Positions 1-10,022 of a stretch of DNA of 64,000 bases are shown in pieces. The notes beneath the pieces were generated by a model. The model worked only from the letters and a program-made list of their open reading frames with translations, ran no database searches and had not been told where the DNA came from. Position 1 is the first letter of the stretch, and every line of letters begins with the position of its first letter. The stretch covers positions 1 to 64,000 of the forward strand of contig CACXAT010000007.1 in assembly GCA_902765725.1 (NCBI GenBank), in the 5' to 3' direction. The DNA is from an uncultured Lachnospiraceae bacterium (GTDB lineage Bacteria > Bacillota > Clostridia > Lachnospirales > Lachnospiraceae). A program made the position numbers and the translations under genes.

Positions 1-29
1 ACCTCCGGTTTGAACAGTTTCTTCTCCAT
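1..29 (-). CDS. N-terminus of an unidentified gene downstream of araA (partial)
   Basis: Only the first nine codons (MEKKLFKPE) are inside the window; the rest lies beyond the left edge. The ATG at 29 is preceded by an AGGGGAG ribosome binding site at good spacing, so translation from here is credible. It lies 129 nt downstream of araA on the same strand, so an arabinose pathway gene (kinase, epimerase or transporter) is plausible, but nine residues cannot identify it. Confidence 0.55.
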
Positions 30-34
30 ATAAA

Positions 35-93
35 ATGCTCCCCTCTAGATAGCAAGCTTTTGTTATTTTGCTTGTCTACCTAAAAGGGAGCAT
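35..93 (-). promoter_or_regulatory. Inverted repeat that could mask the ribosome binding site of the left-edge gene
   Basis: Arms ATGCTCCC (35-42) and GGGAGCAT (86-93) are perfectly complementary, and an inner pair CAAGC (53-57)/GCTTG (70-74) extends the fold. In the leftward transcript the 3' arm contains the GGGGAG ribosome binding site of the gene starting at 29. The fold could restrict its translation or protect the araA mRNA 3' end. No U-tract follows, so a terminator is less likely. Confidence 0.45.
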
Positions 94-158
94 ATCAGTG
101 ATGTGAACTGCACAGATGCCAGGCACCTTTTATATTCTCTGATCCTTCAGATGATTCT

Positions 159-1610
159 TCAGAACTTTCTTCCGCAGAACTTCAGGAGATCTGCTTCGGT
201 GGTGTTCTCGTCAATGATGACAAGCTCTGTACCGGTGAAGCGTGCGAAGTTCGCAATATCTTCCTTGGTCAGCGCGGTAGAGACGACGGAGTGATGCGCG
301 CCGCCTGCATAGCACCATGCTGCGGTTCCGATCGCGAAGTTGGGCTTATGGCGATACATGATGCGCGCTACCGGAAGCTTCGGCATCGGCTTGGGCTGCT
401 CGACCATCTCGATATCCGCGCAGATGATGCGGAAGTGATCGCCCATGTCAACCAGTGTGACCTGGATTGCGTCGCCGGTAACACCGTCAAAGATCAGACG
501 GGCCGGATCTTCCTTATTGCCGATTCCCAGCGGGATGACATCGATCTCAGGCTTGTTGGCTGCGAAGGTTACCGGAACCTCAAGCATATGGGACGCAAGC
601 TCAAGCTCCTCGCCCTCGGTCAGGTCATAGGTGTAGTCCTCGATGAAGCCGGTGCTTCCCTCGCGGTTCTCGGACATCTTCATCAGCACTGCGGAGAAGG
701 CTGCGATCTTGTAGTCGCCCTCCGGTCCGAAGCCGATGCCTCTTCCCATGAGGTTCTGGGCAGCGATACCCGGCAGCTGCTTCAGTCCGTACAGATCCTG
801 GAAGGTATCGGTGAATGCGCCGATTCCGTTCTTTGCAAGGAACTTGTCAAATCCGACTTCATACTTCGCCTGCTCGCGGACTGCCTCGACGTTGTCGGTC
901 TTCATCGTATACTTGGAGGTATACTCGTCCATCTTGGCGTCTACTTCTTCTTCCGTTACCTGGTTGATGATCTTGACCAGATCGCCGATTGCGTAGTAGT
1001 TGGTCTCCCAGCCGTACTGGATCTGGGTCTCAACACGGTCACCGTCTGTGACAGCAACCTCACGCATGTTGTTTCCGAATGCGGCAACCTTCAGCTTCTT
1101 AGAGAAGGCGATCGCCTTCGCGACCTCTGCGAACTTGCGAATCTTGGCCACGACATCGTCATGCTTGTAGTATCCTGCGACTACCTGGTGCGGGATATCC
1201 ATGCGGGACAGGATGAATCCATACTCTCTGTCGCCATGGGCTGCCTGGTTCAGATTCATGAAGTCCATATCGATGGTATCGTAGGGAAGCTTCTCATTCG
1301 CCTGGGTGTGCAGGTGAAGCAGCGGCTTGTTGAGGATCTGAAGACCTTTGATCCACATCTTGGCCGGTGAGAAGGTGTGCATCCATGTGATCACGCCGAC
1401 GCAGTCATCATCGTTCTCGACAATGCGCATGTCCTTGATGCATCCTTCGGATGTCTCGACGGTCGGAAGAAGCTCGATGTCAACGACTTCACCGATCTTG
1501 CTGTTCAGGAAATCAACCATCTCCCGGGTATCTGCCGCAACCTGCTTCAGGCACTCTTCACCGTACAGATCCTGGCTGCCTACGATAAAATAAATCTTTT
1601 CCTTTGCCAT
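159..1610 (-). CDS. araA: L-arabinose isomerase
   Basis: Cytoplasmic isomerase converting L-arabinose to L-ribulose, the first step of bacterial arabinose use; Mn-dependent. The 483-residue protein is near the usual ~500 and begins KIYFIVGSQDLYGEE, the family's N-terminal signature. Metal and catalytic residues of the family are visible: Glu in GFGPEGDYK, Glu in GFIEDYTY, His in LASHMLEVP and His in YAGGAHHSV. The start has a GAGGA box 5 nt upstream. A sigma70-type promoter and operator-like repeats lie in the divergent region shared with the LacI-type regulator, which is the likely controller. The kinase and epimerase that should complete the pathway are not in the window. Confidence 0.97.
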   Translation of the reverse strand: MAKEKIYFIVGSQDLYGEECLKQVAADTREMVDFLNSKIGEVVDIELLPTVETSEGCIKDMRIVENDDDCVGVITWMHTFSPAKMWIKGLQILNKPLLHLHTQANEKLPYDTIDMDFMNLNQAAHGDREYGFILSRMDIPHQVVAGYYKHDDVVAKIRKFAEVAKAIAFSKKLKVAAFGNNMREVAVTDGDRVETQIQYGWETNYYAIGDLVKIINQVTEEEVDAKMDEYTSKYTMKTDNVEAVREQAKYEVGFDKFLAKNGIGAFTDTFQDLYGLKQLPGIAAQNLMGRGIGFGPEGDYKIAAFSAVLMKMSENREGSTGFIEDYTYDLTEGEELELASHMLEVPVTFAANKPEIDVIPLGIGNKEDPARLIFDGVTGDAIQVTLVDMGDHFRIICADIEMVEQPKPMPKLPVARIMYRHKPNFAIGTAAWCYAGGAHHSVVSTALTKEDIANFARFTGTELVIIDENTTEADLLKFCGRKF

Positions 1611-1648
1611 AATTGTCCTCGTACTTATTCTGATCCCTCTGCGAAAAC

Positions 1649-1688
1649 GAATTTACTAAATTAATAGTGGTGGGTTTCGAATTTAGTT
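1649..1688 (-). promoter_or_regulatory. Operator-like boxes in the araA leader
   Basis: GAATTTACTAAATT (1649-1662) contains a perfect palindrome, AATTTA-C-TAAATT. GAATTTAGTT (1679-1688) repeats the same half-site. Both lie just downstream of the predicted araA transcription start (about 1720), where a bound repressor would block elongation or initiation. The same decamer occurs twice next to the divergent regulator. Confidence 0.55.
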
Positions 1689-1726
1689 CCGTGCATTCTC
1701 GCAGCTACTTTGGTTCCAATAAATTC

Positions 1727-1755
1727 AATATAGCGACAAACCCCTGTCCTGTCAA
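1727..1755 (-). promoter_or_regulatory. araA promoter (TTGACA-N17-TATATT)
   Basis: Reading leftward, TTGACA (1750-1755) and TATATT (1727-1732) are separated by exactly 17 nt, an almost perfect housekeeping sigma promoter. Predicted start near 1720 gives a leader of about 110 nt to the araA ATG containing the operator-like boxes. Confidence 0.75.
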
Positions 1756-1777
1756 CATTCCAGCAAGATTTTTTCTA

Positions 1778-1822
1778 TTTACTTTTGGAGAAAGATGAGC
1801 TAGAATTTAGTTGAATTTAGTT
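1778..1822 (+). promoter_or_regulatory. Promoter and tandem operator-like boxes of the LacI-type regulator
   Basis: TTTACT (1778-1783), 17 nt, TAGAAT (1801-1806) make a plausible promoter. Two head-to-tail copies of GAATTTAGTT (1803-1812 and 1813-1822) overlap the -10 box and the start region, an arrangement expected for autoregulation by the encoded repressor. Confidence 0.5.
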
Positions 1823-1851
1823 ATGTGATCACAGATTCAGGAGGCAACCCC

Positions 1852-2940
1852 ATGATTACCGCAAAAGAACTGGCCAGGCGCCTTAACGTCTCTCCTTCTG
1901 CCGTCTCCATCGCCCTGAACGGCCGGGAAGGTGTAAGCGATGAAACACGCCGGAGGATCCTTGAGGAGGCCCGGAAGCTTGGATATAAGGGAACACGCGG
2001 TCCCTACCGCAAAAAGAACGCACCCGCCCAGGGGACGGATACGTCTCTGACTATACCGCCGTCCCGGGGCAATATCCGTTTCGTGATCTTCATCGATACG
2101 GGAATGGCTGTAAATGAGACGTCCTTCTATTCTTTTGTTCTCAAGGGGATCGAATCCCATGCCAAGGAGCTCGGCTTCAATGTGCTGGTCAGCTATTTCG
2201 AAGCCGATAAAGACTGGGGGACTCAGTTTGACGCACTGATGCAGGATGTCAGCGGCATCATCATCCTCGCCACCGAGATCCGCGACAAGCACATCCGCAG
2301 GTATCTGGACATGAACCGGGAGCCGCGCCGCATCCCCCTGTGCCTGGTGGACAACGCGACCTCCATCACGGATGTGGACTGCATCGTCTCAGACAATCTG
2401 CGGGGAGCCTACCGGGCGGTCCGCTTCCTTCTGGACAAGGGCTTTTCTGACGTAGGATATCTTCGCTCCCGCACCAGGGTCGACAGCTTTGACGAGCGGG
2501 AAGCCGGTGTGAGGAAGGCAAGGCTTGAAGCCGGGATCCCTTCGGACATCCCGCTTCCGGTCACAGAAGTCGCCAGCTCCTCCGAGCAGGCCTACATGGA
2601 CATGTGCAGCTGGCTGGAGAATGGAGGCAAGCCGCAGAGGGCCTATTTCGCAGACAACGACATCATCGCGGCGGCATGCGTCAGAGCGCTCAAGGCATAT
2701 GGATACCGGATACCGGAGGATGTGTCCGTCATCGGATTCGACAACATGCCCCTGTGCACTCTCTTCGAGCCGCCCCTCACGACGATCAGTGTGGAGAAGG
2801 AGCTGATTGGCCGGCTGGCGATGCATATCCTGGCAGAGCGCATGCATGCGTCAGACAGTCTGTTCGGTGAAGAGCATGCCTCTTCCTGCCTGCGCATCAC
2901 CAGTGCGGCGAAGCTGATCGAGCGCGAATCGGTCATCTAA
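1852..2940 (+). CDS. LacI-family transcriptional regulator, probable arabinose repressor
   Basis: A 362-residue DNA-binding repressor. Residues 1-50 form a LacI-type helix-turn-helix (ITAKELARRLNVSPSAVSIA) with the hinge-like ARKLGYKG. From about residue 80 follows a periplasmic-binding-protein-like sensor domain ending in the typical VIGFDNMP and LTTISVEKE segments. The ATG at 1852 is preferred over the in-frame GTG at 1825 because AGGAGG ends 7 nt upstream. It is divergent from araA and shares a region carrying four copies of a GAATTTA box, so control of araA is likely. AraR of other Firmicutes has a GntR-type N-terminus; this one does not, so the name araR is not used. The inducer is inferred, not shown. 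Confidence 0.9.
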   Translation: MITAKELARRLNVSPSAVSIALNGREGVSDETRRRILEEARKLGYKGTRGPYRKKNAPAQGTDTSLTIPPSRGNIRFVIFIDTGMAVNETSFYSFVLKGIESHAKELGFNVLVSYFEADKDWGTQFDALMQDVSGIIILATEIRDKHIRRYLDMNREPRRIPLCLVDNATSITDVDCIVSDNLRGAYRAVRFLLDKGFSDVGYLRSRTRVDSFDEREAGVRKARLEAGIPSDIPLPVTEVASSSEQAYMDMCSWLENGGKPQRAYFADNDIIAAACVRALKAYGYRIPEDVSVIGFDNMPLCTLFEPPLTTISVEKELIGRLAMHILAERMHASDSLFGEEHASSCLRITSAAKLIERESVI

Positions 2941-3725
2941 GCCTCCATGCGGTCCAGATAGTCTCCGATCGCTTCCGTCACCTTGTCCAGATGCCGGTCA
3001 TAGCAGTGGGTATCCCCCTCGATGAGCGCAAGCTCTGCCCTCTCATAGAGCTTCGCGGCATCCAGGGCGCACTGCACCGGCACCGTCTCGTCCTCGGTCC
3101 CATGCAGGATCAGGACACTCTTCCTGTATCGTTTCATGACCGCCTCGACCTGTATAGTCTGGGCCGCGCGGACGTAATTGCCGCTCAGAAGCCTGTCCCC
3201 GTCCATCTCCAGCACGTCCGGAATATGCTCCGGATCAAATCCCGTCCCGAGCAGCACGCCTCTTCTGGCATCCTCCGGGATCATCAGCGCCGGAGACAGC
3301 AGGAGGATTCCCCTGAGCACATCCTGTTTCATCGTCCCGGCCATGGCCGTGACGAAACCGCCCTGGGAATGTCCTGCCAGATACAGACTGCTCACAAAGT
3401 CCAGAGACCTTGCATAATCGATCACCGTCATCATCTCCGACATCCATTTCAGCACGGTGTGCTCTCTGAAGGAGCCCCCGCTCATGCCGTGTCCGTAAAG
3501 CTCGATCCGAAGGACAGCGAAGCCGCGCCGGTTCATTTCCCCGGCGATCTCCAGGATATGGGGCTCCTCCATATGCCCGGTATAGCCGTGAAGCAGTATG
3601 ACGAGGGGACATTTTCCATCCTTCAGCCCCGCCCCGGGCATGCCCAGTTTCGCGTGCAGGGGGATGTTGTCATGGTCAATATAGAATTCCCTCATGTTTT
3701 CCATCTGATCCGATCCGTTTCCCAT
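2937..3725 (-). CDS. Alpha/beta hydrolase, feruloyl/cinnamoyl-esterase-like
   Basis: A 262-residue cytoplasmic serine hydrolase with no signal peptide. Oxyanion segment LLHGYTGH, nucleophile elbow GHSQGG, acid in HGTEDETVP and His in GDTHCYDRH form the triad in the usual order. The pattern resembles small cinnamoyl esterases of gut anaerobes, which release ferulate from arabinoxylan; proximity to araA fits, but substrate is inferred. AAAGGAG lies 5 nt before the ATG at 3725, so this start is preferred over an upstream in-frame TTG at 3740. It is convergent with, and overlaps by 4 nt, the end of the LacI-type gene. Confidence 0.85.
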   Translation of the reverse strand: MGNGSDQMENMREFYIDHDNIPLHAKLGMPGAGLKDGKCPLVILLHGYTGHMEEPHILEIAGEMNRRGFAVLRIELYGHGMSGGSFREHTVLKWMSEMMTVIDYARSLDFVSSLYLAGHSQGGFVTAMAGTMKQDVLRGILLLSPALMIPEDARRGVLLGTGFDPEHIPDVLEMDGDRLLSGNYVRAAQTIQVEAVMKRYRKSVLILHGTEDETVPVQCALDAAKLYERAELALIEGDTHCYDRHLDKVTEAIGDYLDRMEA

Positions 3726-3752
3726 AACTGCTCCTTTCAAAAAAACCGGCGA

Positions 3753-4676
3753 TCAGTAAACGATCACCGGATAATACATGTAAATCGAGTCATAGATCTT
3801 CTTAGCCGCATCCAGCGGGAGGTTCACGCATCCGTGGGAACCCCAGCTTTTATAGATCTGCCCTCCGAACTCCCCGCGCCAGATGGCATCGTGCATGCCC
3901 TGGGATCCGTTGAACCCCATCCAGTACTCGACCGGCTGCTCGTAGGGCTTGTCATTTTTATCCTTATCCTTCAGTACCGTGGGGGAAGCCTTCGACTGGA
4001 TCTGATACACTCCCGTGCGGGTGTCGGAGACTCCCTTCGTCCCCGTCACGCAGTCCGTCTCATAGACGACTTCGTAATTCTCGATCAGATAGACCTTCTG
4101 CTCCTCTATGCTGATCTCCACGTATCTTGAACCGACTCCGTTCCTGGAGCTGTAGACACAGCCTGAGTTCCAGGCCGGATTCGTGACCTTCCGCTCTTTT
4201 TCCACATCCTCCTTCAGGCGTTTCAGACTGGCGTCAATGTTCATGTGCCAGCCGCACTGGGAGGACCGGAACACCATGTGTACGCCCAGATGCGTATCAA
4301 AGGCCACCCTGCCCGGCTCCGTGTCGTATTTCTCCTTCAGCGTGCCGAGGTATTCCGTCACCGGCCTGTCATCCCAGATGTAATACCCGGCAGGGGTGAG
4401 CCTGCGCCAGTCCTTCGTATCCTCTTCAGTCAGCTCCTCATACTGATCGTCAAAGCGTATCTTCACGGCAAAGGGAGCCGGCTGAGAACGATCCCAGCTG
4501 TTCGGGTCTTCTGTCTCGGTCTCCGCCTTTTCCCCGATCCCGCAGCCTGCAAGTACGAATTCCTGATCAGCGAAGACAGGCATGATGAAGCCCAGGGCCA
4601 GATATAAAGTTATAAAAATCACCGGCAATAGTCTGTATACCGCCCGGCCGGATCTTTGTTTATCTGAAAATACCAT
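3753..4676 (-). CDS. L,D-transpeptidase (YkuD domain), membrane-anchored or secreted
   Basis: Cell-wall enzyme forming 3-3 peptidoglycan crosslinks or attaching proteins. The N-terminus has a basic stretch then a hydrophobic segment (PVIFITLYLALGFIMPVFA), acting as signal or anchor; a later LAGC could be a lipobox but is preceded by charged residues, so this is uncertain. The C-terminal ~120 residues are the YkuD domain: EISIEEQKVYLIEN, TGTKGVSDTRTGVY, and the catalytic SWGSHGCVNLP with the active Cys. A ~150-residue N-terminal extracellular region is not recognised. Start is unsure: a GTG at 4706 is also in frame, but the ATG at 4676 has better spacing to an AAAGAG box. Confidence 0.88.
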   Translation of the reverse strand: MVFSDKQRSGRAVYRLLPVIFITLYLALGFIMPVFADQEFVLAGCGIGEKAETETEDPNSWDRSQPAPFAVKIRFDDQYEELTEEDTKDWRRLTPAGYYIWDDRPVTEYLGTLKEKYDTEPGRVAFDTHLGVHMVFRSSQCGWHMNIDASLKRLKEDVEKERKVTNPAWNSGCVYSSRNGVGSRYVEISIEEQKVYLIENYEVVYETDCVTGTKGVSDTRTGVYQIQSKASPTVLKDKDKNDKPYEQPVEYWMGFNGSQGMHDAIWRGEFGGQIYKSWGSHGCVNLPLDAAKKIYDSIYMYYPVIVY

Positions 4677-4909
4677 CTGCTGTATCTCTTTCCGGTGAGA
4701 ATTCACTCCTGATGAATCGCCATAATAAAATATTATCCGTTATCAGACATGCGAAAGCAATAAAAAAACCTTTACAAAACCAATACAAAATATAAAAAGC
4801 CCGCCAGATAAGAATTGCATATTCCTTCAGTTTGATGCTATTATTTACTCTGTATGCGCATGCTGCAGTGCGCATGAAGAGCATAATATATAACAAGAAA
4901 GTGAATTCT

Positions 4910-6169
4910 ATGAACATCTATTATATTGACTATGAGAATGTTACCAGCCAGGGGCTCAAAGGCATCGAGCTTCTGACGGAGGCTGACGAGGTCAATCTTC
5001 TGTACAGCAAAAAGGCTGAGACCATGAAGATCGACATGCTGTCGCAGCTGATCGCCTCCAGGGCCAGCATCCGTTTCCTCCCGGTTCACGTGGGAACTCC
5101 GAACGCCCTGGATTTTCAGCTGATCACACTGCTGTTCCTCCACTATACCAGCGAGAATAATTATTACATCATCAGCAAGGACAGCGGATATGACTGCTGC
5201 ATCAAGACTGCGCAGGAAAACAACGCACCGAATGTATTCCGTTTTCCGAATATCGAGAGCGCCGTGAACGGCGGACAGAAGATGCGCAGCCAGCGCTCCA
5301 GAAGGGGCTCCGACAGAAACAGGCAAAATGCGAACGAGGCTGCGTCTTTGGTAAAAGAGGCTGACGTCCAGGCCCGGAAAGCGGAAGCTCAGGCGCCAAA
5401 GACAGAGGATCCCATGCAGAATACTGTAACTCAGGTGCAGAAGGCAGAGACTCCGGCACCTGAGACTGAGGTTCTGACGCAGGAGACCGCAGCGGAACAG
5501 ATCACCGGATCTGTCAGTCTTCAGGAGCAGACGGCCGGACCCGAAGAGGTGATGCATTTTATACTGAGCGCCGAAGAGGTCTCTTCCATGGATGAGGACA
5601 CCCCCTCTTCTGATCTTCCCCAGAGCCTTGAGGAGACTCCCGCGGAGGAGTCCGGCAGAAAGCGCCCCGCGCGGCGAAGAGGCCGCAGAAAGTCCGGCGC
5701 GTCTCAGCAGGCCCAGCCAGAGGCTGAGGAGGCTGCGGAACCGAAGACAGAAGCCGCGGAGGAAGCCCGTGAGCTGACCAGGGCATCGAATGATCAGCCG
5801 AAAGAACAGGACAGGGCCGGTCAGAACCAGTCCCAGTCCAGGAGGGAGAATCAGGGCCAGAAGCGCGGCCAGCAGACAAGGGAGAACAACCGGCAGAAGC
5901 AGTCCCAGCCGGCCAGGCAGGCCGCTTCCCATCAGGAAACGGAGAAAAATGACAAGCCTGTCACGATCCTGTCGGTCATCCGGAGGAGAAATGACGTACA
6001 GCTGGATCTCAATCAGATCGATCTGATCCGGGCTGCCCTGAAAAACACCTCCAACAAGCAGCAGTTCTACAACTACTTTGCCAAGAAGCTCGGACAGAAG
6101 AAGGGCATCGAACTCTATCATTCCATCAAGAGTTCCTACACTGATCTGATGAATGCCAATCTGATCTGA
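4910..6169 (+). CDS. PIN-like domain protein with long disordered linker and C-terminal helical domain
   Basis: A 419-residue protein in three parts. Residues 1-125 (MNIYYIDYENVTSQGLKGIE, then KDSGYDCCI) resemble a NYN/PIN-like nuclease fold, with acidic residues at Asp-Tyr-Glu and Lys-Asp-Ser-Gly-Tyr-Asp. The middle (about 130-340) is rich in Glu, Gln, Ala and Arg with several Lys/Arg-rich patches such as GRKRPARRRGRRK, so it is probably disordered and nucleic-acid-binding. The last ~65 residues form a predicted helical domain ending HSIKSSYTDLMNANLI. A role in RNA processing is an inference from the fold. The start at 4910 begins the conserved domain; the ribosome site is weak (AAGAAAG). 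A terminator follows. Confidence 0.72.
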   Translation: MNIYYIDYENVTSQGLKGIELLTEADEVNLLYSKKAETMKIDMLSQLIASRASIRFLPVHVGTPNALDFQLITLLFLHYTSENNYYIISKDSGYDCCIKTAQENNAPNVFRFPNIESAVNGGQKMRSQRSRRGSDRNRQNANEAASLVKEADVQARKAEAQAPKTEDPMQNTVTQVQKAETPAPETEVLTQETAAEQITGSVSLQEQTAGPEEVMHFILSAEEVSSMDEDTPSSDLPQSLEETPAEESGRKRPARRRGRRKSGASQQAQPEAEEAAEPKTEAAEEARELTRASNDQPKEQDRAGQNQSQSRRENQGQKRGQQTRENNRQKQSQPARQAASHQETEKNDKPVTILSVIRRRNDVQLDLNQIDLIRAALKNTSNKQQFYNYFAKKLGQKKGIELYHSIKSSYTDLMNANLI

Positions 6170-6228
6170 TGAATGGCAGCCTGATCCGGTGACGGATCTG
6201 ACATCTGAGCAGCATAGATCATACAGCC

Positions 6229-6275
6229 AGGACCGGCTCCTGCACTACTGCGTGCGGGATGCCGGTTCTTTTTTT
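6229..6275 (+). terminator. Rho-independent terminator after the PIN-like gene
   Basis: ACCGGC and GCCGGT arms enclose a loop of about 23 nt and are followed by TTCTTTTTTT. The position, 60 nt after the stop codon, fits transcription termination. Confidence 0.7.
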
Positions 6276-6431
6276 ATGAGTTGATTTTTCACCGCGCCTG
6301 CGATACAGTATCTCTATCATTTCTTTTATTCATTTTAAGTTCTTTTCAATATTTATTTCTTTCAGTTTCTTTCTCACCACACTGCGTCTGTGCAGCATTC
6401 AATTTTCAATTCATCTCAGGAGGTATCTTCT

Positions 6432-8096
6432 ATGCGTCACGCACGTCTGTTTACTGTACTCATTTTCGCCCTGATGACCCTGTTTTGCACCGGCACCTCT
6501 GCCCTGCTCTGTGCAGAGCCTCTCTCTTTTGCATCCATGAACGTGAAAGACACCGACGCGGTCCTGGTACTGGATGTTTCAGGATCCATGATGCGCTCCG
6601 ACCCGCAGTACCAGTGCCGGGAAGCCGCCCTCTCCTTTGCCCGGGAGCTGTCGGCATCCGGGAGCGCGAGAGCCGCGGTGATCACATTTTCAGATCAGAT
6701 TGTCTTCTCCTCTTCTTTTATGGATCTTGACGAAGACTTCGGCATGACAGCTCTGTCCGACTGTCTGAATGCGGTCTCCTATACCAGAGGAGACACGGAT
6801 ATCGGGACGGCGCTGAAAGCGGCAGAGGCTCTGCTGCTGGGAGAATCTTCCCCCGATCGTCTCGGATGCATACTGCTGCTGACAGATGGCGAGATCGATC
6901 TTCCAAAAGCCGCGGATGAAGAAACTGCGGAAAACGAATCTCTGGCAAAGGCACTGGTCGCTGTGGAAGACTCCGCCCGGTCAGGCATCGCGATCCACAC
7001 CGTCATGCTGGATCCTGACAATGCCCTGGATCCGTATCTGTGCCGCTATATCGCGCAGAAAACCGGCGGCTCCTTCTCGGAAGCATCAGACCCCTCCGCA
7101 CTTCCTGAGCTCTTTGGCGCCATCGCCCGGTGCGCTTCCTCCAGAGCCCTCGAGATGGCAGCGCTGTCTTCCCCGCAGACTGAAGCGCAGACAGAGCCTG
7201 AGACAGAGACAGAAACAGAGGTGATGACCGAGACAGAAGCACCTCCCCGGGTGATCCTCTGCGGCTCTGTGGACGGCCCCATCCTCCTGGAGGGACTGAT
7301 CCCCGGGATGTGCAGCGCTTCCCTGGATCTCTCCGGGCTGTTTGAATATACCTCCCCCACTCCCCTGCCGGAGGGGGCTGGCAGCACTTCTCTTCAGTAC
7401 TCTGCATCCTCATCCTCTCCTGCCGTCCTTACATGCAGCATAGACAAAGATACCCTTCATCTTGCCGGTATGCGAAAGGGTTCTGCCACAGTGACCCTCC
7501 GCGCCAGGGCACCATGGGGTGGTTCATTTACAGACTGTGAGCCAGTCCGGTTTGAAGTCACAGTGCGTCCGCTGCTTCCCTCCGGGTGGGTGATCCCTGC
7601 AGCCTGCGCCGTCGCCTCTGTCCTGCTGGCGGCACTGCTCCTGGCTGTGCATCTTCTGCACTCTTCGTCCAACCTGAGCGGGTCCCTGGAGTGGTTTGTC
7701 CGCGCGGAAGGTGAGAAGATATACGGGGTTCCTTCCCGCACCCGGGCTGATCTGGAGGTATACGGAAGAAAGGTTTCTCTTCTGGATCTGATCGATGATG
7801 AGCTTCTGGAGGATGTAAGACTTGATAAGGTGAAGATCACTCCTGCCCGTTCCGGTATCCGGATAAGCAGTCATACCGCTAGGATCCTGCTGACAGCCCC
7901 CGGAATGGGTCCCTGCCGCTCTCTTGAACTGGCAGACAGCACCGGCCTGACGATTCTGTGCAGTACACAGCAGGGAAGGGTGTCTGTCATCATGCAGTAC
8001 TTCCTGCCTGAAGACATGGATGAAAATGAATATGCGGATGGCTCCGAGGAGCGCACCCGCATACTGATTTCTGATGATCGCAGAATGGCCGGATAA
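6432..8096 (+). CDS. VWA-domain membrane protein
   Basis: A 554-residue protein with a signal peptide (residues 1-30), a von Willebrand factor A domain (about 38-230) and one membrane helix near residue 390 (PAACAVASVLLAALLLAVHL). The metal-ion-dependent adhesion site is complete: DVSGSMM, the Thr in RGDTDIG, and Asp in LLLTDGEID. A Thr/Glu-rich spacer (about 245-275) follows the VWA domain, and a ~160-residue domain sits on the cytoplasmic side. Adhesion, or extracellular sensing with a cytoplasmic output, is possible; function is not known. ATG 6432 follows AGGAGG by 8 nt. The gene ends 6 nt from the convergent desulfoferrodoxin gene. Confidence 0.85.
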   Translation: MRHARLFTVLIFALMTLFCTGTSALLCAEPLSFASMNVKDTDAVLVLDVSGSMMRSDPQYQCREAALSFARELSASGSARAAVITFSDQIVFSSSFMDLDEDFGMTALSDCLNAVSYTRGDTDIGTALKAAEALLLGESSPDRLGCILLLTDGEIDLPKAADEETAENESLAKALVAVEDSARSGIAIHTVMLDPDNALDPYLCRYIAQKTGGSFSEASDPSALPELFGAIARCASSRALEMAALSSPQTEAQTEPETETETEVMTETEAPPRVILCGSVDGPILLEGLIPGMCSASLDLSGLFEYTSPTPLPEGAGSTSLQYSASSSSPAVLTCSIDKDTLHLAGMRKGSATVTLRARAPWGGSFTDCEPVRFEVTVRPLLPSGWVIPAACAVASVLLAALLLAVHLLHSSSNLSGSLEWFVRAEGEKIYGVPSRTRADLEVYGRKVSLLDLIDDELLEDVRLDKVKITPARSGIRISSHTARILLTAPGMGPCRSLELADSTGLTILCSTQQGRVSVIMQYFLPEDMDENEYADGSEERTRILISDDRRMAG

Positions 8097-8102
8097 ACCG
8101 GA

Positions 8103-8489
8103 TCAGATCTCTGCCTTCCACAGTCCGTGGAGGTTGCAGAATTCATAGACAGCGACCGGCTCGTCGCCTTCTGCCACGATGAATTCAGCCTTCGGTTCCT
8201 GACCTGGCTGCAGATAGCGGATCTGTCCACCAAGCTTTGTTTCCAGATAGATAAACCGGATGGAATGCTCTTCAAGCATCGGATGAGCCGTCGATCCGAC
8301 CTGGACACATACTTTACTGCCGTCAACCGCGACAGCCGGAACATGCTTCTCCTGGGCCGCGTCGGTAGTGTTCGCGACAAGCTCAGTCATGGGCTCACCG
8401 CAGCACTTTGGAGTACATGCAGTCTTCTCATCCACAAACAGTACAAAATTGCCACATCCGCCGCATCTGAAAAATCTTGTCTTTGCCAT
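8103..8489 (-). CDS. dfx: Desulfoferrodoxin (superoxide reductase)
   Basis: Reduces superoxide to hydrogen peroxide without making oxygen, a detoxification step typical of anaerobes. Both iron sites are present in the 128-residue protein: the desulforedoxin-like centre I with Cys9, Cys12, Cys29 and Cys30 (CGGC...KCC), and catalytic centre II with His in EKHVPAV, TAHPM and EEHSIRF plus Cys and His in CNLHGLW. Length and domain order match class I desulfoferrodoxins. It is a single-gene unit convergent with the VWA gene; the electron donor (usually rubredoxin) is not encoded nearby. Confidence 0.95.
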   Translation of the reverse strand: MAKTRFFRCGGCGNFVLFVDEKTACTPKCCGEPMTELVANTTDAAQEKHVPAVAVDGSKVCVQVGSTAHPMLEEHSIRFIYLETKLGGQIRYLQPGQEPKAEFIVAEGDEPVAVYEFCNLHGLWKAEI

Positions 8490-8626
8490 GATCTATCTGT
8501 TCTCCTTTCAAAGATAAAACCTGTTCCTGTCTCCCGCACCAGTGACAACTGATGCCTCCCTTATAGTACATGATTTTTCAGGATCAGTCGAGCAGAAAGG
8601 AATCATCCTGAAGAAGATGACAGGGA

Positions 8627-9973
<1,347 letters not shown>

Positions 9974-10022
9974 TCAATCTGTTAACTGCCCAAGTATAAT
10001 ACTTATACTTTTTGACGCCGCT

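Noticed and set aside
291..1370. Open frame of 359 codons on the plus strand opposite araA
   Set aside because: Antisense to a certain gene, no ribosome site, and the translation has no recognisable domain.
4660..4917. Small minus-strand frame of 85 codons upstream of the transpeptidase
   Set aside because: Overlaps the transpeptidase start and the PIN-gene upstream region; no ribosome site or domain.
4841..6121. 426-codon frame opposite the PIN-like gene
   Set aside because: Its Leu/Arg-rich low-complexity product mirrors the biased codon use of the true gene's linker.
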